From positions 1 through 64,000 of the forward strand of contig JAFUXE010000009.1 in NCBI GenBank assembly GCA_017477205.1: a stretch of 64,000 nucleotides of DNA, given 5' to 3'. The notes under the pieces are model-generated. The model saw only the letters and a list, made by a program, of their open reading frames with translations. It was not told the origin of the DNA and did not search any database. A program made the translations under genes and the position numbers. The DNA is from Alloprevotella sp. GTDB lineage: Bacteria; Bacteroidota; Bacteroidia; Bacteroidales; Bacteroidaceae. The number at the start of each line of letters is the position of its first letter. Positions within the stretch are counted from its first letter, which is position 1. Of this stretch, positions 1 through 7,881 are shown piece after piece.

Positions 1-57
1 GGTTGTAGGTTTTTTGGTTTTTTGGTTTTTGGTTTGTAGGTTTTTAGGGTTATAAGC
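1..57. repeat. Low-complexity GGTTTTT tract
   Basis: A T/G-only tract built from GGTTTTTT and GGTTTGTAGG runs opens the window and leads directly into the 23-bp array at 58-229. No coding frame or promoter is visible. It may be the edge of a longer repeat cut off by the window. Confidence 0.6.
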
Positions 58-229
58 TGTGCGGACATCTCTTTCCGAGGTGTGCGCTTACCTTGAAGTG
101 AGCTTTGCGCTTACCTCACCTTGAGCTTTGCGCTTACCTCACCCCCGAGCTTTGCGCTTACCTTGAAGCGAGGTGTGCGCTTACCTTGAAGTGAGCTTTG
201 CGCTTACCTCAAATCGAGATGTCCGCACA
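58..229. repeat. Six 23-bp tandem units framed by a 14-bp inverted repeat
   Basis: Six units start at 77, 100, 123, 147, 170 and 193; lengths are 23 bp with one of 24. All share the core TGCGCTTACCT and begin GAGGTG or GAGCTT. Two forms exist, one ending TTGAAGT and one ending TCACCTT. The array is bounded by TGTGCGGACATCTC (58-71) and its exact reverse complement GAGATGTCCGCACA (216-229). It lies beyond the 3' end of the leftward lipoprotein gene that ends at 428. The rest of 230-427 holds no gene I can support. Confidence 0.85.
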
Positions 230-427
230 CCTTCTGCCGGCGCCACAGCGGACACTTGTATATTATAGTCCACTAAATGTTGCCAGAGGCAACGCATCAT
301 GCTTATCCCCGTCACGTTTCGAGCTGTGCGAGGGCGTGACGGGATGAAGTGTCCCCAAAAAGTTGGACGTTAAACACGTTAATTATTCATTATGGTATTC
401 TCTGCTTATTTTATCGGATTCTTCTCG

Positions 428-916
428 TCATTGTTTATAAAGAGACGTGATGACATCGCCTTTATAAGGGACAAGCGTGGAAAAACCTTCATCACCCCAG
501 TCGAGGATGATAAGACGCTCCTGCGAGAGTTCTATAACAGTATAGGTTTCCGTTTCGCGTTCTTCATATACCCTCCTTCCAGAGGCATCCTCTTCTTCAA
601 TCACTGTTATGGTAAGTCTCATGTGGTCTTTGTCGAAACTATATAAGAATCGCTCAATAGACTCATCTGAATCATCCCACTCATAGGTTTGCCCTGTTCC
701 ATTGGCATAGAATGTTACTATTTCATAGCCATCGATATCAAAGTTCCACTTCCAGGAACCGACAATCGTGGCTTCTTCCGTCTGTCTCGGGTCAACTTCT
801 TCTTCATCAGGTCTTTGGGGATTGTTCTCGTCTTCGTCATCTCCGCAAGAGGTGAAACCGAGAGAAAGCACTGCCACGAACATCGTAGCCATCAGTTTGA
901 ACAGTTTTGTTTTCAT
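428..916 (-). CDS. Lipocalin-like lipoprotein
   Basis: A 162-residue protein with a lipoprotein signal: a basic MKTK start, a hydrophobic stretch and lipobox FTSC with Cys24 as the lipidated residue. An acidic linker follows (about residues 25-48), then IVGSWKW, the usual first strand of small Bacteroidales lipocalin-like domains, and alternating strands to the C terminus. The likely location is the periplasmic face of the inner or outer membrane. The ligand is unknown. The ATG at 916 is chosen because it starts the signal peptide. The signal sequence resembles that of the mini-frame at 3125-3202. Confidence 0.8.
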   Translation of the reverse strand: MKTKLFKLMATMFVAVLSLGFTSCGDDEDENNPQRPDEEEVDPRQTEEATIVGSWKWNFDIDGYEIVTFYANGTGQTYEWDDSDESIERFLYSFDKDHMRLTITVIEEEDASGRRVYEERETETYTVIELSQERLIILDWGDEGFSTLVPYKGDVITSLYKQ

Positions 917-958
917 ATTGTATAAATGCTATAAAGGAAATAATTACAACTACAGGGC

Positions 959-995
959 GGGGAACCGAAGCCGAGGATGTCGGTACGGCTCCCCA
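959..995. other. Imperfect hairpin between two lipoprotein genes
   Basis: GGGGAACCG pairs with CGGCTCCCC around an inner CCGA/TCGG stem. It lies 86 bp beyond the stop of the gene at 1081-1452. No U-run follows on the minus strand, so a role as terminator is only possible. Confidence 0.35.
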
Positions 996-1080
996 CCATG
1001 AAACTTTGTGCCTTACTTATTGTTGTTGGATACTTTAATTTGCTTCTTCTTTAGGAACACAAAAATCTTTGAGAGTTAGA

Positions 1081-1452
1081 TCAGTTTGTTTTCCACTCGC
1101 CCACAGTAGAGTTGTCTAGTGTAACTTTTTTTATTGACACTAGATAATTGGGAGAGAAGAAGTATGTTCCGCCAAGAAGAGTTCGCATATAGTATTCTGT
1201 GGCACCAACAGGAATTGTACACGTTTGTGTAGAACCAGGATCAAATGTCCCTTTATCTATATCTGAAATTTTCTCCCCTCTCGAATTTATGAATACAACC
1301 GAAAAACGTGAAAGAGAATAGGTACTTTTGTTTTTAATGACAAGTGTACCTTGAGTCGTGTCATCCACTGAATCACCACCACAGGCAGTGAAAGTGTTTG
1401 CTGCAATGAATAGCAAAAACATTGCAATCAGAGTTGAATAATGCTTTTTCAT
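1081..1452 (-). CDS. Small hypothetical lipoprotein
   Basis: A 123-residue secreted lipoprotein. The start is the second in-frame ATG, giving MKKHYSTLIAM, a normal signal peptide that ends in lipobox TFTAC with the lipid Cys at residue 24. An upstream ATG at 1482 would add ten residues before the signal and is less likely. The mature part (GTLVIKNKSTYSLSRFSVVF) looks like a small beta-sandwich with alternating hydrophobic strands. I do not recognise a named family. It sits between two other envelope proteins, which suggests only a surface location. Confidence 0.65.
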   Translation of the reverse strand: MKKHYSTLIAMFLLFIAANTFTACGGDSVDDTTQGTLVIKNKSTYSLSRFSVVFINSRGEKISDIDKGTFDPGSTQTCTIPVGATEYYMRTLLGGTYFFSPNYLVSIKKVTLDNSTVGEWKTN

Positions 1453-1547
1453 TTGTTTGATGTTTAATGATTTTGGCTTCAAGTATTATTTTAGTTTTCG
1501 CGTATAGACAGCGTGAAGCCTTTTCGCGTCAAATACAACGATTGTAC

Positions 1548-2396
1548 TCATAAATCAACACGGTAGCCCAAACCGACATTAAACCCGGTAGCTATTTTGT
1601 CCGCTTTCTCTGTCCATCCGAAAGCGAAGCCGCCGAATAACGTCACATTCCCCAGTTCAATTCCTATTGACGGCGTTAATTCTAATCCAAATTGGAATTT
1701 CGTCTTCGTCTTAAACGTCTTTCCACTACCAACACTATAACTACTCCAATTTAACGATGCATAGAGCGGAACATAGAAGAATACTTCCTTAGAAATAGGA
1801 ACAATGTAGTTCGGACCTATCTTTGCGGTAAGAGTAGAGTGTTCTCTAAAATCACTTCCCGTTGAGAGTGAATAGCCAAATCCGCTTGATCTTATGTCAA
1901 ATACATGGCTGCAGAGGGACCAAATACCATATTTTACATAGTCAAAATCTGCAGTATAAGATAATCCAGTAAAGTCATGATCCGGCAGCGATTCTTCTGA
2001 CGTAGAGTCTGCATCAGTTGATGAGACGTTTGTCGAAGACGAGTTTGTCTTTGGGTCAAATGTTTCAGATTGTAAATAGTTACCACTATTCGCGGATTCT
2101 ACAGGTATTTCAACAATCTCATAAATGACATTAGGCTTAGGCTGTTCAACTTCTTTCAGAAATTTCTTGGAGACATAGGCCAACTTGTTGTTGTACACAA
2201 CCACGGCCCATTCGCCTACCGTGTTCTCCACATCAATCTTTTGCCCAACAAAAAGTTGACCAACAACTGCGGATTTTACTGAAGGAGCTTTACGAACAGC
2301 CACAGACTTCTGTGAGACAACTTCATATTTCTTCTGTGCCAATGAATATGGTATGCTCAGGCAGAAGAGGGTAATTAAAAATACGAGACGTTTCAT
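1548..2396 (-). CDS. SH3-domain protein with C-terminal beta-barrel region
   Basis: A 282-residue exported protein. The signal peptide ends at SLAQ, about residue 20. Residues 22-85 form a bacterial SH3 domain (VRKAPSVKSAVVGQLFVGQ, then WAVVVYNNKLAYVSKKFL), a fold that usually binds cell-wall peptides. A Ser/Thr/Asp-rich linker (about 100-140) leads to alternating amphipathic strands resembling an outer-membrane barrel, ending GLGYRVDL. The protein may link peptidoglycan to the outer membrane. It lies 23 bp from the LysM lipoprotein at 2420-3106, another predicted wall-binding protein, so the two probably share a transcript. Confidence 0.75.
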   Translation of the reverse strand: MKRLVFLITLFCLSIPYSLAQKKYEVVSQKSVAVRKAPSVKSAVVGQLFVGQKIDVENTVGEWAVVVYNNKLAYVSKKFLKEVEQPKPNVIYEIVEIPVESANSGNYLQSETFDPKTNSSSTNVSSTDADSTSEESLPDHDFTGLSYTADFDYVKYGIWSLCSHVFDIRSSGFGYSLSTGSDFREHSTLTAKIGPNYIVPISKEVFFYVPLYASLNWSSYSVGSGKTFKTKTKFQFGLELTPSIGIELGNVTLFGGFAFGWTEKADKIATGFNVGLGYRVDL

Positions 2397-2419
2397 TTTT
2401 ATATTTGTTTTAATGATAC

Positions 2420-3106
2420 CTATTCAACATAAGGCAAGTAAATGATTACTTTCTGGCCTTTTTTCAATGACGTAGTATTCATTTGATTCCAAGTAAGAAT
2501 GTCGGATACGGAAACCTCATACATCATTGCCAGCTCTGAGACATTCTTCTCACCTTCTACAATATGAGTCACACGCATCACTCTCTGGGTAGAGACCTCT
2601 GGCTGCTGTTGTGTCTCGATTTGAGTCTGAGTCTGAGTCTGAGTTTGAGTTTGAGCGTGACGTGTATCATTCTGATGGTATTGAACCTGCTGATTATTAT
2701 TCCCATTTCCGTTCCTTTGATACTCTACAGGTGTTGTGGTAACACCCTCGCCTGAATGTAGGGGGTATAACGGAGTTCCCTCAACCGTATAAGTTGACTG
2801 ACCAAATAAACCGATACTCCATGCTTTTGAATACACAACGCCATCAGCCAAGGCTACGGCACCATTATATTTGCGAATGGCTCTGTCTATGGCCTCCTTC
2901 ATGCTTGGGATACCTGGTACAAACAAAACTTGCCACTTTGTGTCTGAGCCTTCTACGCGCATGTTCGCTTTCAATAAGACTTCGCCCCTTTCTGTTAGAG
3001 GTACATTTTGGGTTGAAATTACAGTAAAGTCAACCAGCCGCTGTGAGCAACCACACAAAAGCATCGTTAATACAAGTAGTGATGCTTTATAATTCATTTT
3101 TTTCAT
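2420..3106 (-). CDS. LysM-domain lipoprotein with Gln-Thr repeat linker
   Basis: A 228-residue lipoprotein with lipobox LLCGC and Cys20 lipidated. Residues 21-110 form an unrecognised alpha/beta domain. A low-complexity linker rich in N and Q follows, including a run of five QT dipeptides (about 152-161) encoded by hexanucleotide repeats at 2617-2660. The C terminus (about 178-225) is a LysM domain (VTHIVEGEKNVSELAMMY, then LTWNQM and LKKGQKVIIYLP), which binds N-acetylglucosamine-containing glycans such as peptidoglycan. Because the repeat unit is 6 bp, slippage would change linker length and not the frame. It is the first gene of an apparent pair with the SH3 protein. Confidence 0.8.
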   Translation of the reverse strand: MKKMNYKASLLVLTMLLCGCSQRLVDFTVISTQNVPLTERGEVLLKANMRVEGSDTKWQVLFVPGIPSMKEAIDRAIRKYNGAVALADGVVYSKAWSIGLFGQSTYTVEGTPLYPLHSGEGVTTTPVEYQRNGNGNNNQQVQYHQNDTRHAQTQTQTQTQTQIETQQQPEVSTQRVMRVTHIVEGEKNVSELAMMYEVSVSDILTWNQMNTTSLKKGQKVIIYLPYVE

Positions 3107-3124
3107 AATTTGAATAGTTTATAG

Positions 3125-3202
3125 TTAAACATTTGAGCAATAAGCCAACGAGAGAGATGCCACGAAAAGTGCAGCCATCTGCCTGAATGCTTTCGTCTTC
3201 AT
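3125..3202 (-). pseudogene. Orphan lipoprotein signal-peptide frame of 25 codons
   Basis: The frame runs from ATG at 3202 to TAA at 3125-3127 and encodes only a signal peptide: MKTKAFRQMAALF, then VASLSLAYCSNV. It shares the pattern MKTKxFxxMAxxFVAxLSL with the lipoprotein at 428-916, which suggests a duplicated gene that lost its mature part. A TAnnTTTG motif 48 bp upstream (3250-3257) could still transcribe it, with the LysM gene 18 bp downstream. It could also be a functional leader peptide. Confidence 0.4.
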
Positions 3203-3249
3203 TTTTATAAAGCTTTAAATGGCCTATAGACTCCCCGGATTCGGCCGTG

Positions 3250-3257
3250 CAAAACTA
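3250..3257 (-). promoter_or_regulatory. Candidate -7 promoter element for the LysM/SH3 genes
   Basis: TAGTTTTG on the minus strand matches the Bacteroidetes -7 consensus TAnnTTTG. It lies just past the terminator-like structure at 3290-3382 and upstream of the mini-frame and LysM gene. No clear -33 TTTG is found. Confidence 0.4.
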
Positions 3258-3289
3258 ATCTGTGTGTTATAAAGAAAGTTTGAGATATG

Positions 3290-3581
3290 AAAAAAGGCGT
3301 GAGAGTCTGTACTACTTGCTCACCCCTCGTTCAGGCTCTCGCATTGCCCCTAATTCAGGATAAGCAACGCGCAGCCCACGCCAGTGAGTTATTATATATA
3401 ATAATGTGTACCTCGTAAAGAGGGAAGCACGGATATATAATACTCCCAACGCAGACGTTCCGTTGCGCATCTTCCGAATCAGTTGCAAATTTGCGAGATT
3501 TGAACGAAGAAGATTACGTTCGTAAACGTCCTTTAATCATGTCTGTCAGCCCACCTCGCCCTTGCGGGCTACGCGTGCTTA
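3290..3581 (-). ncRNA. Candidate self-contained transcript ending in a branched terminator
   Basis: The strong minus-strand promoter at 3587-3617 would start a transcript near 3580. The 5' part can fold AGCCC/GGGCT around a GCCC-GCAA-GGGC hairpin. The 3' part (3295-3382) folds as a three-way junction: GGCGTG/CACGCC closing stem, GCGTTGC/GCAATGC and GAGAG/CTCTC arms. It is followed by six U residues (3290-3295). Between them lies a perfect 16-bp palindrome TTATTATATATAATAA (3389-3404). It could be a small RNA of about 290 nt, a leader with attenuator, or a dispersed repeat carrying the short frame at 3312-3470. No known Rfam signature was recognised. Confidence 0.4.
3312..3470 (-). CDS. Short 52-codon frame inside the transcribed element
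   Basis: An ATG at 3470 opens a frame starting MRNGTSALGVLYIRASLF and ending MREPERGVSK before TAG at 3312-3314. The frame is open for about 20 further codons upstream. From memory, very similar short hypothetical proteins are annotated many times in Bacteroidales genomes; I cannot verify this here. If so, the DNA is a multi-copy element and the frame may or may not be translated. It overlaps the folded 3' structure of the candidate RNA, so one of the two readings is probably incidental. Confidence 0.3.
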   Translation of the reverse strand: MRNGTSALGVLYIRASLFTRYTLLYIITHWRGLRVAYPELGAMREPERGVSK

Positions 3582-3586
3582 CGGTG

Positions 3587-3617
3587 CAAAGATAGGAATT
3601 ATGTTTAAACCGGCAAA
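3587..3617 (-). promoter_or_regulatory. Strong Bacteroidetes-type promoter
   Basis: On the minus strand TTTG (3614-3617), a 19-bp spacer and TATCTTTG (3587-3594) match the -33/-7 consensus exactly. It points toward 3580 and the element at 3290-3581. The nearest recognised gene start downstream is almost 400 bp away. Confidence 0.75.
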
Positions 3618-3699
3618 AAATACAAACGCTTTTTTGCCCAAGCTGTCTATTTCGTCACAAAAAGGTTTATGCTTAAGCCACGAGGGCTTTTATTCAAAC

Positions 3700-3779
3700 C
3701 ACGAAGGTCACAAAAGGCACGAAATCAATCGCGGGAAATGAATCATCCGTGTTTCGTGCTCTTTGTGCTCTTCGTGTTT
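3700..3779. repeat. Inverted pair of 9-bp arrays downstream of ispG
   Basis: Three 9-bp units (CACGAAGGT, CACAAAAGG, CACGAAATC; 3700-3726) face three complementary units (TTCGTGCTC, TTTGTGCTC, TTCGTGTTT; 3753-3779). Together they form an imperfect hairpin of about 26 bp just beyond the ispG stop. It may act as a transcript end. The stretch 3618-3699 holds no gene. Confidence 0.7.
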
Positions 3780-3793
3780 CAACTCGGGGGCGC

Positions 3794-5155
<1,362 letters not shown>

Positions 5156-5163
5156 CGTGAGAT

Positions 5164-5252
5164 GAGTTGATGAGTTGACGAGTTGACAAGTAAACCAGTA
5201 GACAAGCTTGCTGCGCCGGAAAGGGCTGGTTTACTCGTCTGCTTGTTTACTT
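5164..5252. repeat. 8-bp tandem array overlapping the 3' end of purE
   Basis: Five 8-bp units (GAGTTGAT, GAGTTGAC twice, AAGTAAAC, CAGTAGAC) occupy 5164-5203. After a GC-rich spacer, three more units on the opposite strand (AAGTAAAC, AAGCAGAC, GAGTAAAC) occupy 5229-5252 and encode the last residues and stop codon of PurE. AGTAAACCAG and CTGGTTTACT form a 10-bp stem that could end the purE transcript. Confidence 0.65.
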
Positions 5253-5734
5253 TTTATAACTTCTTCATCCGCCTTCAGCACCTTCCGGCGCTGTTCCTCG
5301 CGGAAGGCTTCCAGCTGCCGGGCTGTCTGCGCATCGCCGAGGGCCAGGATGCGCACGGCGAGGAGGGCGGCATTGGCGGCGGCATTCACGCCTACCGTGG
5401 CAACGGGCACCCCGGGAGGCATCTGCGCCATGCTGAGCAGGGCGTCAAGGCCGTCGAGCATGCCCTTGACGGGTACGCCGACGACGGGAAGCGGCGACTG
5501 GGCGGCAATGACGCCGGGCAGGGCGGCGGACATGCCGGCGGCGGCGATGATGACGCGGACACCCCTGCCGGCAGCGCCGCGGGCATACGCTTCCACCTCG
5601 GCGGGCGTGCGGTGGGCACTGAGGATGCGCGTCTCAAAGGGGATTCCGAAACCCCGCAGGGTGTCGAAGGCACGCTCCATCACGGGAAGGTCGGACTGGC
5701 TGCCCATTATTACGCTGACGAGAACTTTTTCCAT
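5231..5734 (-). CDS. purE: N5-carboxyaminoimidazole ribonucleotide mutase
   Basis: Class I PurE, 167 residues, converts N5-CAIR to CAIR in de novo purine synthesis. The start is the ATG at 5734 (MEKVLVSVIMGSQSDLP). GSQSDLPVM is the phosphate-binding loop and SAHRTPAEV (about residues 40-48) carries the catalytic His. The frame is open further upstream, but that extension is not PurE-like. The C-terminal residues (about SKQADE) are encoded by 8-bp repeat units at 5229-5252, so the natural tail seems to have been replaced or extended by repeat DNA. The gene lies between ispG and a membrane phosphatase, all on the same strand. Confidence 0.95.
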   Translation of the reverse strand: MEKVLVSVIMGSQSDLPVMERAFDTLRGFGIPFETRILSAHRTPAEVEAYARGAAGRGVRVIIAAAGMSAALPGVIAAQSPLPVVGVPVKGMLDGLDALLSMAQMPPGVPVATVGVNAAANAALLAVRILALGDAQTARQLEAFREEQRRKVLKADEEVIKSKQADE

Positions 5735-5759
5735 AGGTGTGTTTTGTGTGTATTTGTTT

Positions 5760-6377
5760 TCAGATAAAAAAGATGCAGAAGAAGCCGCAGAGGACGCCGA
5801 CGAGCGTGCCAAGCCCCACGTCGCGCAGCTGGTGCTGGCGCAGGACGAGGCGCGAGGTGCTGACGAGGCCGCATAGCAGGACGCAGAGGCAGAGCCACGA
5901 GGTGGGGTCGAAACGGAAGATGGCAGAGAAGGCGAGCAGGGCGCCGAGGCATCCGCCGGCGGCAGCGGCGTGCGTGCTTACCTTCACCCAGTTGTTGATG
6001 ATGGTGCAGGAGATTTGTATGGCCAGCGCGCCGACGATGATGCCCTGCGTGAACGTCGGCATGTGGTAGATGTACATCATGTAGAGCAGCGCGGCATAGC
6101 ACAGGATGGAGATGCCGTAGGGGACGAAGCGGTTGGCACGCCGCCCCAGATGGTAGCGCGACCAGCCGTTGAGCTTGCGGTAGAAGAATATGGACACGCG
6201 CGGAAGGGCTATCGTGAAGAGCCACACCACGACGAGAATAGCTGTCTTGAGACTCAGGGGAAGCAGGCTCATATAGCTGAAGAACAGCAGGAGGAAGAAC
6301 GCCATCACGGGCATGTGGAAGGGCGAGAACAGCAGCGAGATGACCTGCGCCGAGAGTATGAGGTATTTGTTTTCCAA
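5760..6377 (-). CDS. PAP2-family membrane phosphatase
   Basis: A 205-residue membrane protein with five or six hydrophobic segments. The degenerate PAP2 (type 2 phosphatidic acid phosphatase) motifs are present in order: LGRRANRFVPY, STHAAAAGG, and SRLVLRQHQLRDVGLG with the conserved Arg, His and Asp. Members remove phosphate from lipid or polyprenyl pyrophosphates in the membrane; the substrate cannot be read from sequence. The only upstream start before an in-frame stop is TTG at 6377, 15 bp after the rpoN stop. The next ATG (6314) would cut off the first hydrophobic segment, so TTG is preferred. Confidence 0.8.
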   Translation of the reverse strand: MENKYLILSAQVISLLFSPFHMPVMAFFLLLFFSYMSLLPLSLKTAILVVVWLFTIALPRVSIFFYRKLNGWSRYHLGRRANRFVPYGISILCYAALLYMMYIYHMPTFTQGIIVGALAIQISCTIINNWVKVSTHAAAAGGCLGALLAFSAIFRFDPTSWLCLCVLLCGLVSTSRLVLRQHQLRDVGLGTLVGVLCGFFCIFFI

Positions 6378-6392
6378 TCTATTGACTTTTAA

Positions 6393-7868
6393 TTATTTTT
6401 TCCTCAGCCTTGCAACGGGGATGCCGAGCATTTCGCGGTACTTCACGACGGTGCGGCGCGAAATGGGCTGGCCGCGCAGCTTCATCTCGGCGGCCAGCTT
6501 CTCGTCCGTCATGGGGCGGGACTTGTCCTCCGAGTCGATGACCTCCTTCAGCATGGCACGTGCCTGGCGCGAGGAAAGTTCCTCGCCCTCGGAGGAGGTG
6601 AACTGGTAGGAGAAGAAGAAGCGCAGGGGATAGACGCCCCAGTCCGTCTGGACGTACTTTCCGGCGGTGACGCGGGATATGGTGGAGAGGTCCACGCCGG
6701 CGCGCTGCGATACGTCCTTCAGTACCATCGGCACAAGGAGAGCCTCGTCGTCGTCGTTCACGAAGAATGCCTCCTGGATCTGCACGATGCTGTGCATGAC
6801 GGAGAGCAGCGTGCGCTGGCGACGGCGGACAAGCTCTATGAAGAGCTGGGCATCGTTCACCTTCTTGCGCGCGTATATATATTCATTGTGTTGCCGCGTG
6901 GAGAGCGTGTCACGGTGGGGTGCGTATTCGCGAAGCGTATCGCGGAAGGCACGGCTGACGCGCAGCTCGGGGACGTCGCCGCGGCTGAGGCTGACGCCGG
7001 GGATGCCGTTCTCCACGTGGACGTAGAAGTCGGGGATGACGCTGGGAGCCACCTCCGTGGTGACATCGCCGAGCGTGCTGCCGGGGCGGGGGTTCAGGCG
7101 CGTGAGGAGGCGCACGGCGGCGTCGAGCTCTTCCCTCTCCACGCCATAGCGCTGCATGAGCACGTCCCAATGGTGAGCCGCAAAGTCGCGGAAGCTTTCG
7201 CCGAGGAGCAATCCCGCCAGCGGCTTGTGGGGCGAGGTGAAGTCGGGGTCGTCAAGCTGTATCTGCAGGCATTCCTGCAAGCTGCGCGCGGCGATGCCCC
7301 GCGGCTCGAAGGTCTGCAGCAACCGCACCATGCGCTCCACCGTCTCCGGCGAGGCGTCCACGTTCTGGTAGATGGCAAGTTCGTCCGCCAGCACCTCGGA
7401 GGATTTGCGGAGATAGCCGTCGGCATCGAGGCTGCCGATGAGGTACTCCAGCACCTCGCGTTCCTCGGCCGAGAGCTCCTGCTCGCCCATCTGGCGGTAG
7501 AGGTCGTCATAGGAAGTGCCCGCGTCGGCATACTGGAACTCACGCTCCTCATGGGCGTTCTGCTGGCGCAGGAGATAGTCGGGGATATCGTCGGCCGTGA
7601 GATAGTCCGCCGTCTCATCCGTCAGGGCATTGTCCTCTGCCCTACCCTCCTCGCTGCCGTCCTCGTCCTCGCGGTCGTGGTCGGAAGCGTCGTCGTAGCC
7701 GTCCTCCTCCGGCCCGGCCTCCTCAAGGGCTTCGTTGTCCTCCATCTCGTTGCGCACGCGCTCCTGAAAATCCATCAGGGGGAGCTCCAATATGTTAGCC
7801 ATCGCCACCTGCATGGCGTGCAGCTGTTGCGTCTGTTCCTCGCGCTGGGTCTGTTCTAAACGTTGCAT
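6393..7868 (-). CDS. rpoN: RNA polymerase sigma-54 factor
   Basis: Sigma-54, 491 residues, directs RNA polymerase to -24/-12 promoters that require AAA+ activators. The start at 7868 gives MQRLEQTQREEQTQQLHAMQ, the Gln/Leu-rich activator-interacting region I. A very acidic region II follows (about 45-75, EEDGYDDASDHDRE). The core-binding domain comes next (LQTFEPRGIAARSLQECL). The C terminus carries the RpoN box SRRTVVKYREMLGIP, which binds the -24 element. No sigma-54 activator is encoded in this window. The frame continues 21 codons upstream into the transporter gene, so the internal ATG was chosen. Confidence 0.95.
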   Translation of the reverse strand: MQRLEQTQREEQTQQLHAMQVAMANILELPLMDFQERVRNEMEDNEALEEAGPEEDGYDDASDHDREDEDGSEEGRAEDNALTDETADYLTADDIPDYLLRQQNAHEEREFQYADAGTSYDDLYRQMGEQELSAEEREVLEYLIGSLDADGYLRKSSEVLADELAIYQNVDASPETVERMVRLLQTFEPRGIAARSLQECLQIQLDDPDFTSPHKPLAGLLLGESFRDFAAHHWDVLMQRYGVEREELDAAVRLLTRLNPRPGSTLGDVTTEVAPSVIPDFYVHVENGIPGVSLSRGDVPELRVSRAFRDTLREYAPHRDTLSTRQHNEYIYARKKVNDAQLFIELVRRRQRTLLSVMHSIVQIQEAFFVNDDDEALLVPMVLKDVSQRAGVDLSTISRVTAGKYVQTDWGVYPLRFFFSYQFTSSEGEELSSRQARAMLKEVIDSEDKSRPMTDEKLAAEMKLRGQPISRRTVVKYREMLGIPVARLRKK

Positions 7869-7881
7869 TGTCAGGAGGTTT

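Noticed and set aside
3290..3581. tmRNA, RNase P RNA or SRP RNA
   Set aside because: None of the hallmark sequences I know (CCA-ending acceptor, P4 pairing sequences, GGAAGGAGCAGC) is present, so the element was left as an unnamed candidate.
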